64,000 bases of DNA, from the NCBI RefSeq assembly GCF_043290135.1, contig NW_027464588.1, positions 1,437,501 through 1,501,500 on the forward strand, read 5' to 3'. Numbering within the stretch: position 1 is the first letter of the stretch; the number at the start of each line of letters is the position of its first letter. Under the pieces are notes generated by a model, which ran no database searches, was not told the DNA's origin, and saw only the letters and a program-made list of their open reading frames with translations. Of this stretch, positions 9,825-18,425 are shown one piece after another. This DNA is from Rhipicephalus microplus. Taxonomy: Eukaryota; Arthropoda; Arachnida; Ixodida; Ixodidae. Position numbers and translations under genes: made by a program.

Positions 9825-12014
9825 CTATCCTGTGCATTTCGAGCGGCGCTTGCGCCCTTTCTTGCGGTGCTCGCTCAATCTCTTTTTATGTTTCCACGTT
9901 CTTTTTCGGCGGGCCCTTTCCAATGACGATATCTGAGGCGGTGTCTCAGCCATCGTTGTCACTTCCGACACCGTTAACGGGTCATAACATTCGACGGGTC
10001 CTGTCTGTTTATTTACCAGCTTGATCATGTCTCGACATTTGGCCCGGCTGGCCGACTCCGTCACCTTTACTCTGTCGGTCGGTTGAGGTCGTGCGGACGT
10101 AAGTCCGGTTGCTCGGCCCGTGAACTCAATCAACACGATCATCTTCTCATTCGCCGTCTCTTGCGCCGCGGCTTCACCTTGGGATCTAGTGAGATCCGTC
10201 ACGGGATGCTCCTCCACTGTATCTCGAGGTCGCTGGGTTGGCGAGGGCTCTATCTTAGGGTCTTCTCCCAAACATTCCGGATCATTCGCTCCTCGCGCCC
10301 CGTCGATGTTTCCGATGACAAGGTCGCAAAGGGGGGTCGTCATACATAGAGCGGTAACCTTCCCGCTGAAGTACGGGGTTTCCACCTCAATCTCTGCTTC
10401 GGGAAGCATCCGAACCGTACGGTCAATTAGGCAAACCGGTTTCGTTCTGCTTGTCAACTCACTTTCCCGTACCAAATTTCTCCGCACGATAACCGTGGAG
10501 CAACCGGTGTCTCTTAGAACGGTAATCTTCTTGCCTGCAACCTTTCCAGGCAGCGTTGGCATTCCCTTCGTAACACCGGTTGGCTGTTTTGACATTACAG
10601 CACCCACAATAGGAATTTTCTCCCCATTCTTCAACTCTACGAATCCATCGCTGACGGCATTATTATCAGATTTCGGTGCCACTCGCACACAGGATACCTG
10701 GTGAGTTTGACTCACTCCGTTCCGACAAGCGTCTGCTTTGTGCCCAGTCTGACCACACTTGAAACATTTTACTGCCGTAGGGCTCGTAAAGATCGTTCGA
10801 CAGTTTTTCGCGCGATGACCCACTCGGTTGCACAGAAAACATCGCGGAATGCTATCTGGTGCACGCTTCTTTTCTTCGGGAGCCAATTTCTTCGAATCAT
10901 CGGGACAATCCTTCTTGACCTTGGCCAAATTAGTTCCACCTTGCCCTTCCAAGAATTGATCAGCTAATTCAAGCATTCCTTCAAGTGACTCAGCCTTCCT
11001 CTCTTTCAAATACAGCGACAGGCTTGGGTGGCAACTAGTAAGAAATTGTTCTCTAATTAGGAGCTCTCTAAGCTCATCGTACTCCTGCGCTGTCCCTGAA
11101 AGTTCAATCCATCTGTCGAAATAATGGCAAAGTCGGGCGGCATACTGCGTAGCCGTCTCACCATCAGCTGGCTTTCCTGTCCGAAATCTGTCCCGGAATC
11201 CTTCTACAGTAAATCTAAATCGCTTCAGCAAAGCAGCTTTCACCTTTGCATAGTTGGCTGCATCGGTCGGCGTCAGCCTACCGTACACACTGAGCGCTTC
11301 ACCACTCAAGCAGGTACTCAAAGCAGTTGCCCATTGATGTTCCGACCAATTCTGACTCTTCGCAATCGTCTCAAATCGGTGAAGGTACGCGTCAAGGTCG
11401 TCCTTCCTCTCATCAGACGCCAAGAGCAGCTTGCTTGGGTTCAAGCGGAAGCCGTGGTCCTCCCGTTCGCTGCTTTCAACTCTAGCTTGGACGGGAGTTT
11501 CGCTTCGCTGTTGCAAACGGAGCCGCTCGAGTTTCATCTCGTGCTGCCGCTGCCGTTCCCTTTCAGCCATTTCCGCTTCTCTTTCTTCTCTCGCCCTTTC
11601 GGCTGCCAACTTCTCTCTCTCCAGCTCCAACTTCAATTGCTGCTCTCTTTCTTCCTTCAGCTGTCGCTCCTTTGCCTCTCTTTCTTCTTTCAGCTGTCGC
11701 TCCTTTGCTTCTTTTTCTTCTCTTGCCCTTTCAGCTGCCAACCTCTCTCTCTCCAGCTCCAACTTCAACTGCTGCTCTCTTTCTTCTTTCAGCTGTCGCT
11801 CCTTTGCCTCTCTTTCTTCTCTCGCCCTCTCAGCGGCCAACCTCTCTCGTTCCAACTCAGCTGCTTTTTCTTCCCTGGCTCTCTCAGCTGCCAACCTCTC
11901 TCTCTCCACCGCCTCTTTCTCCTTCTGGCTTACCCACTTCCGTAGTTCGGCGCCAGAAAGACCCATCTTCTCACCAAGAGCGACTAACTTTTCGAGATCC
12001 ATTGTGTCTCGCAA
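9825..12014 (-). CDS. Gag-protease polyprotein with SCAN-like domain
   Basis: A 729-residue intact ORF starting at the ATG near 12012. Order: a short helical start; a long charged coiled coil (about 30-172) of repeated KERQLKEERE / ERLAAERAREE blocks; a retrotransposon Gag core (about 190-260, WATALSTCLSGEA); a SCAN-like helical domain (about 265-358, with RDRF and LREQF-type motifs read as LLIREQFLT); two CCHC zinc knuckles (CFLCNRVGHRAKNC at 392, CFKCGQTGHKADAC at 417); an aspartic protease with DTGCST at about 502; and a basic lysine/arginine-rich tail. It should form the particle shell, bind RNA and process itself. SCAN domains are known to derive from Gmr1-like gypsy Gag, which fits. It is the only ORF of its element. 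Confidence 0.9.
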   Translation of the reverse strand: MRDTMDLEKLVALGEKMGLSGAELRKWVSQKEKEAVERERLAAERAREEKAAELERERLAAERAREEREAKERQLKEEREQQLKLELERERLAAERAREEKEAKERQLKEEREAKERQLKEEREQQLKLELEREKLAAERAREEREAEMAERERQRQHEMKLERLRLQQRSETPVQARVESSEREDHGFRLNPSKLLLASDERKDDLDAYLHRFETIAKSQNWSEHQWATALSTCLSGEALSVYGRLTPTDAANYAKVKAALLKRFRFTVEGFRDRFRTGKPADGETATQYAARLCHYFDRWIELSGTAQEYDELRELLIREQFLTSCHPSLSLYLKERKAESLEGMLELADQFLEGQGGTNLAKVKKDCPDDSKKLAPEEKKRAPDSIPRCFLCNRVGHRAKNCRTIFTSPTAVKCFKCGQTGHKADACRNGVSQTHQVSCVRVAPKSDNNAVSDGFVELKNGEKIPIVGAVMSKQPTGVTKGMPTLPGKVAGKKITVLRDTGCSTVIVRRNLVRESELTSRTKPVCLIDRTVRMLPEAEIEVETPYFSGKVTALCMTTPLCDLVIGNIDGARGANDPECLGEDPKIEPSPTQRPRDTVEEHPVTDLTRSQGEAAAQETANEKMIVLIEFTGRATGLTSARPQPTDRVKVTESASRAKCRDMIKLVNKQTGPVECYDPLTVSEVTTMAETPPQISSLERARRKRTWKHKKRLSEHRKKGRKRRSKCTG

Positions 12015-12186
12015 CTCGCAAATAAAACAATGCCGCGTGCAAAAAGTATCTGCCTAAATCAGTCTATCGGAACACTCCCCTGCACTCGTTACCGAGAACA
12101 CTGAACAACACACAAAATTGTTCCGATAGCACTATCACAACTCGAGGCTCTTTCTCACTACTTTGGACACACTGTGCACCAAAGGT

Positions 12187-12204
12187 CTTGTGTCGCGGAC
12201 GCCA
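12187..12204 (-). other. tRNA primer-binding site
   Basis: Reading the minus strand, seven bases after the 5' LTR the sequence TGGCGTCCGCGACACAAG begins with TGG, the complement of a tRNA CCA end. The primer tRNA is not identified. Confidence 0.65.
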
Positions 12205-12211
12205 GATTAAT

Positions 12212-13370
12212 TGTCACACCGGTCCCGTTAATTCGGGGAGGCGATCGCCGGGCTAATTCCAAGGGCCGAAGTATTGGCCCCCCGAACCACACTACGAAAG
12301 CGTGGACAATTTAGAAGTGGTCCTTTTTGGCATGCCAGCGGACGCCGGCTGTGGCCCAAAGAACAAGTCAGTGCCGAGAGTTGATAAACAAAACAAATAT
12401 TATATTCTCAAAAATGGCAGATCGAAAACAACACACAAGAATGCACACTCCACAATAGTTACATACAATACGTCACCATTCAAACAACGTACTACATAGT
12501 ACAATCCGCCACACTCAAAACAACGAACACAGACAACGATACGCACTACAATGCAGTCGCATGCATTGAACAACCAAGACACTTAAAGACTAAAGAGATA
12601 GAAAACCTATCCCGTCCAAAGTTCTTGGAACAAAAGTCTGGATGATACTCTTCCGAGAATCACTCACTCAAAGTCCAGCGTTGTTGTCGCTCCGCTGCCC
12701 CCTTGAAGTTTCTCTTCCAGGAAACCTCGCCGAAGTTTCTCCTCCAGGAAACCTCGCGTCTTCAATTGGCCACTCTTCAAGCTTCAAACTTCTTCGCCGG
12801 AAACACGTCGGCTTCACACACGTAGCTGTTGCCACACGTCTTCGCTCGATAGCGGTAAACACACGCTGTTGCCTGTAGCTCGAGCCTTCACCCGTCAGGT
12901 GGAAATCCTCCTCATTTCCTGCTTCGTCCCTACGGACAAAACCTTCGCCGACTACACGGCGGAATCCCTACGCACTCTGGCGCTACTTCCGTCTTTTCCT
13001 GATCTCTCATCTCGGCTGCTCGGTTAAATACCTTGCGCGCGACATTCCAGAAGGTTCTCGTCATTTCGTCGGCGCGATACGCAGCGAAGGCTGGGAAGAG
13101 GGCGAGACGGTTGGAATGCCCTCCGCGGCCGATGACTCAACTCGGTATGACCACGCCCCTTTCGTTCTAGAACTTTCGCGGGCTATCTCGGCCGCCAATG
13201 TGGGGTGAGGAGGTTCGTCGGCGAAGCCACGCTTCCAAGGGGAGAGCGCGCGCCCGGGGAGCCTTGGATGTTTGTTTTCTTTTTTTTCTTTTTTGACCTC
13301 CCGGCGTCTCTTCCGCGCGTTATCGCAAGAATTTGGCGGCGCGCCCATTTTTAGCGCTCGTTCTGTGACA
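12212..13370 (-). repeat. 5' LTR of the Gag-protease element
   Basis: 1159 bp and highly similar to 8265-9429 with scattered substitutions and small indels. It should contain the promoter; the start site cannot be fixed by eye. Confidence 0.93.
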
Positions 13371-13375
13371 GTCGT

Positions 13376-13773
13376 GTTGTGTCTTTGTCGTCCTATTGTG
13401 TAACGATGTCCGAGCGTATTACATAACGAGTTATGTATCGATTCGGCGGACGATATCGTGGTTATAAATTAGGTAAATGAATGTATGTATGTTATTTGGT
13501 TTGTAGCGACCACGTCTTCTGTGTCCGTTCACTCCAAGAGCGTGGCGTGGCGCTCGCTCGCCATATCGAGACCCCCACAACACTCACACGTACAGACGCA
13601 AGCGCGAAAATTCACGCAGTATGGTGACTTCGCCATTCCTTTTCACACAAAAAAAACCTCAGGTATACGCTTCTAGCATGCATTCTGCAAGGAAGCCAAA
13701 TATACCACAGACCAACGCTAGGTTTTAGAAATTGATTTACAATAAGATGAGAACCTCTGCATGCTTCCGTTGG
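13376..13773. other. No recognised gene
   Basis: Continuation of the sequence interrupted by the LTR element, then AT-rich DNA. Confidence 0.4.
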
Positions 13774-13786
13774 CAAACGTCAGTTG

Positions 13787-14001
13787 ATTGATCGATTTAT
13801 TTGTGGGGTTTTACGTCCCAAAACCACCATATGATTATGAGAGACGCCGTAGTGGAAGGCTCCGGAAATTTCGACCACCTGGGGTGTTTTAACGTGCACT
13901 CAAATCTGAACACACGGGCCTACAACATTTCCGCCTCCATCGGAAATGCAGCCGCCACAGTCGGGATTTGATCCCGCGACTAGACCACCGTGGCGGGGCA
14001 T
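13787..14001 (-). mobile_element. Ruka-type SINE with shortened tRNA head
   Basis: Minus-orientation copy flanked by CAAACGTCAGTTG (13774-13786) and CAAACGTCAATTG (14002-14014), a 13-bp target duplication with one mismatch. The body is complete. The tRNA-derived head keeps the B-box and the 5' A-box end but has lost the anticodon-arm segment (CCCGCGACTAGACCACCG joins the two boxes). Confidence 0.88.
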
Positions 14002-14014
14002 CAAACGTCAATTG

Positions 14015-14569
14015 TGGCTGCAATATCTGTTATCAACTTCTGCAGCAATGTACTAAAATTACAAATGCACTCTTATGAGTATGACTCAGCAAACTATATC
14101 GAATCATTGCGCGACCAGATACGAATACGCTAACGAATGCTTTGACGATGTTTAGTATCACTCCATAGCGTGTCGACAAAACTGATATCTTTAGTCCAGC
14201 ATGAGCGCTTACCTTACGTCAGTCCTCAGGCATTTTTAGCGCCAGTTAGTCGACATGTCTGGAAAGCTTACGATCTGCGCAAAAGTACTCAATCACCACT
14301 AAGACGCCCGTCCACCTCGAGATTGTTTTATATATATGACACCAACCCCAAAATGCGTGAGATCTGCTTTAATTTTTACTTGTTTCACGCTTAAAGCATG
14401 CATGGAAAGTGTTCGACTTATGAAAACCTCAAAAACCGCGTGTTGAGCATTTCGCCCGTGCATACTTCGGTGGTGCAGGACATATACGGGTTTTGGCAGT
14501 ATTTTCTCCTTTGCCGATATATTACGTCTCGGCTTGTCGTTGAAGAAATAAATGCCCAAGGACTTCTCC
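14015..14569. other. No recognised gene
   Basis: AT-rich, with overlapping short frames on both strands and no motif. Confidence 0.35.
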
Positions 14570-14810
14570 GGAAGCGATGGCATACAACCCGCTCAACTTC
14601 AATTTACAAGATCGAACCTGGGAAATTCAGCAGGCCAGGGAGGCTACTAGGAGACAAGGTCTTCCATCCTCTAGCACAGGGTAGCAAGCCGGTCTCAGAA
14701 CTAGCTAACCCACCTGTCCTCCCGCTTTTTCTTGCTTCACCCTCCTCCTTCATGCTCAATCAGAGTGGCCTGGCCCAGACCAGCAAATAGATGGATCTCG
14801 TAATAAAGCT
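14570..14810 (+). mobile_element. 5'-truncated LINE 3' end
   Basis: A plus-strand frame reads NLQDRTWEIQQAREATRRQG (about 14600-14660), followed by a pyrimidine-rich 3' UTR and an AATAAAG signal near 14800. This looks like the last residues and 3' UTR of an RNase-H-carrying LINE. Only the end is present, as expected for a 5'-truncated insertion. Family assignment is inference from the tail peptide. Confidence 0.4.
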
Positions 14811-15215
14811 GCCTCACTCATTCACGCATAAATGCCATTTAGAAAGGGTTTTCGCTGCACACAGGCAAAGAGAGCAGACGACATAGTACACGTGCCCTAT
14901 TTCTAACCTCGTCAAAGCTCGCTGCTTAGCAAAATGCTTTTCCTAACGTGACTATGACTCTGCTGCTTCCACGAATGGGACAGTGAGTACCAGTGGTTAG
15001 AGGCTCCCCCACACTGCCTTCCAAGTTTCATTCAACACGTCGCCGCCAGCATGAAGAAATACTCTTGTCGATAAGAATAAGGGTGACAAATGTGAGATGA
15101 AAAATAATGAAAAAAGAAAATGAGAAAGTTCAGCCAAGCTTGCGCCCGGTATGCTATACACGACATTATGAATAAGGAATCTAGAAATAAAGAAAGGTGA
15201 GACAAGATGCTCTGC
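14811..15215. other. No recognised feature
   Basis: AT-rich. If the minus-strand exon at 15222-15383 is real, this would be the intron after it. Confidence 0.3.
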
Positions 15216-15221
15216 ACTCAC

Positions 15222-15383
15222 CTCTGAAGGCGCACGGCACGACTGTACAATCAGAAACTGAGGAGGCTGGCGTTTCCCCGAGAGCTGTATAGTACTGCAC
15301 TAATGAGCCTAGAGTTCCAGCATTTTCGTTTCCAAAAATGTTTCCAATAAAAATGTATGCGGTGAGTAGAAGAATTAGTTCAC
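15222..15383 (-). CDS. Candidate exon of a secreted protein (partial gene)
   Basis: On the minus strand a good acceptor (TTGTTTGTTTCACCCACAG) precedes 162 bp that stay open and end in CTTCAGAG|GTGAGTGC, a strong donor. Both introns interrupt codons after the first base (phase 1-1), typical of extracellular modules. The 54 residues start with a hydrophobic run (LILLLTAYIFIGNIFG) that looks like a signal-peptide core, followed by a small polar stretch and two cysteines (SDCTVVPCAFR). A first coding exon with the initiator Met would lie at higher coordinates. Family unknown. The neighbourhood is repeats, so this could be a lone exon of a gene with large introns or a chance frame. Confidence 0.35.
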
Positions 15384-15839
15384 CTGTGGGTGAAACAAAC
15401 AAACAAGAGCATTACACTTTCATTTATTCTGCTTCGTATCTTTCATTCGCTCTATAAATGTCACAGCGAGTAAATATGTTCTTCGTTAAAAAAAAAAAAG
15501 CTATCGAACTCTGGTCGAAAACAGCCACAAAAAAAAAAGAACCAGGCCTGCGCCAACGTGCAGCACTGTCACAGCGAAAGCTGGAAGAGTGGCCGTTCGG
15601 AGCCTCTTCTTACATTCTCTGAGTAACCAGTATATTGACACTTGCTGGGCACCCACAATGTCATAAATAATCATAACATTTGTGTAGTAAGCTGGTATTC
15701 ACTACGCTATCTTTCATCACTCCTCGGAGTGAGAAACGCGGTATCCGCTACACACTTGCTAGGAATTTTGTGCAATTTCTTTATGCAGCGGCTGAGGACG
15801 ATGAAGAACTTCTTCTGAAGTGGGCATGCGCCGCCGTTA
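15384..15839. other. No recognised feature
   Basis: A-runs near 15490 and 15530; no motif. Confidence 0.35.
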
Positions 15840-17590
15840 AAATTGGCAGATCCCTCGTACAGTCGGAATCGATGACATGCGAAGCATGATTGAGAAATGT
15901 TGATATGTCACATTAAAATCAGCACAACGTTACGAGGCGGAGGTAAAGGATGCCGTACATGGCTTCAATCGCGTGATTATCATAATTGCACGTGTAATTT
16001 ACCTTCATCATCTATTCACGTCACTTGATACCGAATTTGGTATATGTTGAGTTAGCAAAATGGCCGTGAGCGCGCTGTGATCGTAGCATGTAGTCATGTT
16101 TTACACGACACGCACATCATTATTATCAAGTTCGGACATGTCCTTTACCTTCGCCGACTATTCGCGTCACGTGATATCAAGTTTGGTATATGTGGAGCTA
16201 GGGAAATGGCCGCGAGCGCATCATGAGCTTGGCATGTTGTCGTGTTCTTACATGGCACGCGTATCATTATTACCATGCTTGCACCAGCCATATACCTTCG
16301 TCATTCATTGACGTTCTATAACAACAAATTTGTTATATGTGGACCTAGCGAAACGGCCGCGAGCGCATCATGAAGGGCCCAATATACTCCAGCGTAACGT
16401 TGACGAGCGCTCACGCTAGGCGCAGAGACGCTGCGCTATCAAAACGGACGCCAGGTGCGACCAGCTTCCGTCAGCACGGCCCGGCGGCCACCGGTGCGAA
16501 ATGCAATGTGCTGCGTATCGCGCCCATGGCGTTACCCAGCTCTAACCAGAAAACACTGCATCTGCCTTTCTTCGCGATGGAGGGACGCCGGGCGCGCTCA
16601 AACACACATGCGTCAAAGCAACACAGCGCGGCGCGTGCCTGCAAGTATATGGCAGGCAGATCGACGCCTGGCGTAGCATCGCCGGCTTGACGCGGTTAGG
16701 TCTTTAGACGCCACGAAACGAAAGCCGGCGCACACGCGCGCCGGGTCACTTCGAACTGTAGTGGCGCCTTGAGTGTGGCATGTAGTCATGTTTTTAGATG
16801 ACACGTGACTCATGATTATCATGTTTGCACCAGTAACACAACATCATCCATTGACGTCACGTACTACCAAATTTAGCATATGTGAAGCTAGCGAATCAGC
16901 CGCGAGCGCATCATGAGTCTGCCCGAAGTCATGTTGTCACATGAAACGCATGTCATGATTAGCATGTTTGGATGTGTCCTGTACCTATGTCGTCCGTTCT
17001 TGTCACGTAACACCTCATTTGGTATAAGTGAAGCTAGTGAAACGGCCCTGAGTGCATCATGAGCGTGGCATGCAGTCATGTTGTCGCGTGACGCGCATCT
17101 CATTTATATTATGTTTGCACCAGTGACACACCTTTATCATCAATTTACGCCCCGTAATACTAAATCTGGTATACGTGAAGCTAGCGAAATGTCCGCAAGC
17201 GCACCATGAGTGAGGCGTGTAGCCATGACTAGTCATAACATGAAAATCATGACATGCATGTCATGATTATTACATTAGGGTCTGTCACTTATGTTCGCTA
17301 TGAAGTCATGTCATACCATGCCAGTTTTGCAACATGTCAAGTGAACGAAATCAACACAATATGAGGTGCAAAACTTTGAAATATAAATCCTGACATTCAT
17401 GACGTACCTGGCAAGATTTTCATGTTTTGACTAGTCACTTTTTCTCGTCATACAGTCATGTTATGGCATACCAAGTTTCGTATTGATACCTTTATCAAAA
17501 CGGCCAGGAGAGCTGAATGTCTAGGCGGCTAGATAGATAGATAGACACTCAAAGTCACCGAAGTTCGCTAAGAAATGCTGCGCATATAAC
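15840..17590 (-). repeat. Composite repeat family, left fold-back arm (arm A)
   Basis: Arm A is the reverse complement of the right arm (17876-22925) once the RTE LINE there is discounted. One end carries GGCAGATCC..CGTAC..GGAATC and ATGCGAAGCATGATTGAG (15844-15895). The other end carries GGCGGCTAGATAGATAG, a short GATA run, and GAAGTTCGCTAAGAAATGCTGCGCATAT (17525-17587). In between are degenerate tandem units of about 145 bp and a GC-rich 330-bp block (16375-16700) starting GGGCCCAATATACTCC, which also occurs in the other arm. Class of element unknown; nothing coding is seen. Confidence 0.8.
17247..17270. repeat. Perfect palindrome within the tandem unit
   Basis: The core CATGACATGCATGTCATG and its flanking AAT/ATT form a perfect palindrome. 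Related palindromes recur about once per unit (for example near 18187, 21705, 22000). Confidence 0.8.
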
Positions 17591-17689
17591 AGATAAACAA
17601 TGAAAAGCCTTTGTAATTGGTTGGAGTATTGGACGACCCACTCCACGTAATTTGCATTGTCTGACACCCGATTGTTTATTTGATGTTCT

Positions 17690-17832
17690 TAAACCCTTTA
17701 TTGCTCATATTGACGCGATTCCTTTCCCGACATCAAGCTTGCCTGAAGTCAGTTCAGAAATGAGTTATAAGCACCAGCGTAGCTCAGTGCTAGAATACTG
17801 TGCTGGAACGCACGCAGGGGACCCGGGTTTTA
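17690..17832 (+). repeat. Spacer of the fold-back: repeat fragment with tRNA-like tail
   Basis: Between the two arms lies a piece matching the minus strand of 59640-59560 (shared CCCGACATCAAGC and surroundings), followed at 17775-17832 by a tRNA-like sequence (GTAGCTCAGTGCTAGAATAC ... GACCCGGGTTTT). The copy near 59 kb has the same order with more sequence in between, so the two are copies of one family with a tRNA-like end. Confidence 0.5.
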
Positions 17833-18285
17833 ACACCATCATCTCCTTGGAGTTTTTTTCTGTTTATTGAGTTTTATATGCAAAGCATTTCTTAGCGAAC
17901 TTCGGTGACATTGAGCGTATCTATTTATCTAGCTGCCTACGACATTTAGCTCTCCTGCCCGTTTCGATAGTGGTATCAATATCAAACTTCGTATAGCATA
18001 ACATGAGTTTATAAAGAACATACTTGACTAGTCATACTATGTAAATCATGACATGTATGTCATGAATGTCATGATTTACAATTCAGAGTCTGCAGCTCTT
18101 GCGGTGGTTTCGTTCACATGGCGTGTTGCAAACTGGTATGGTATGACATGATTGCTTGCCGAACACAAGTGACCGACCCTAACATGAAAATCATGACATG
18201 CATGTCATGTAAACACATGACTACATGCCACGCTCATGATGTGCTCGCTGCCATTTCACTAGCGTCACATATACCAAATTTAAAA

Positions 18286-18358
18286 CGCAGCGATGGCGTA
18301 GTGGTTAGAGCATCCGCCTTGCATGCAAAAGGTCCGTGGTTCAAATCCCGGTGCCGCG
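18286..18358 (+). promoter_or_regulatory. tRNA-like 5' head of the RTE with A- and B-box motifs
   Basis: The first 75 bp can be read as a degenerate tRNA: TGGCGTAGTGG (A-box-like), GCCTTGCATGCAAAAGGTC (anticodon arm) and GGTTCAAATCC (perfect B-box). It is present at the same place in copy 2. It could act as an internal RNA polymerase III-type promoter; this role is inference. Confidence 0.6.
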
Positions 18359-18425
18359 CAGTTCCCAACCGGATTTTTAAAAAAAAATCCGCGTGGTGAT
18401 GGAACTGCACTAAGAGGCCTGGGGT

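Larger units (their letters stand above)
8265..13370 (-). mobile_element. Complete gypsy-like LTR retrotransposon coding only Gag-protease
   Basis: The 5.1-kb element is on the minus strand. The two LTRs (8265-9429 and 12212-13370) start TGTCAC and end GTGACA on the plus strand. Flanking GTCGT at 8260-8264 and 13371-13375 is a perfect 5-bp target duplication. Next to the left (3') LTR is a polypurine tract (complement of CTGCCCCCCACTTTAAG). Next to the right (5') LTR is a primer-binding site. One intact ORF encodes Gag and an aspartic protease. There is no RT, RNase H or integrase and too little room for them, so the element depends on enzymes supplied in trans. Intact ends and ORF suggest a fairly recent insertion. 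Confidence 0.93.

Noticed and set aside
11124..12057. Long plus-strand open frames opposite the Gag ORF (up to 273 codons, Ser/Leu/Phe-rich)
   Set aside because: Antisense shadows of the Glu/Arg/Lys-rich coiled coil; codons such as CTC/TTC mirror GAG/GAA.
18286..18358. Functional tRNA gene (also 17775-17832, 34043-34110, 54305-54376, 58918-58978)
   Set aside because: A- and B-boxes are present but acceptor and anticodon arms do not pair well, and each is attached to a repeat element; treated as tRNA-derived repeat parts.
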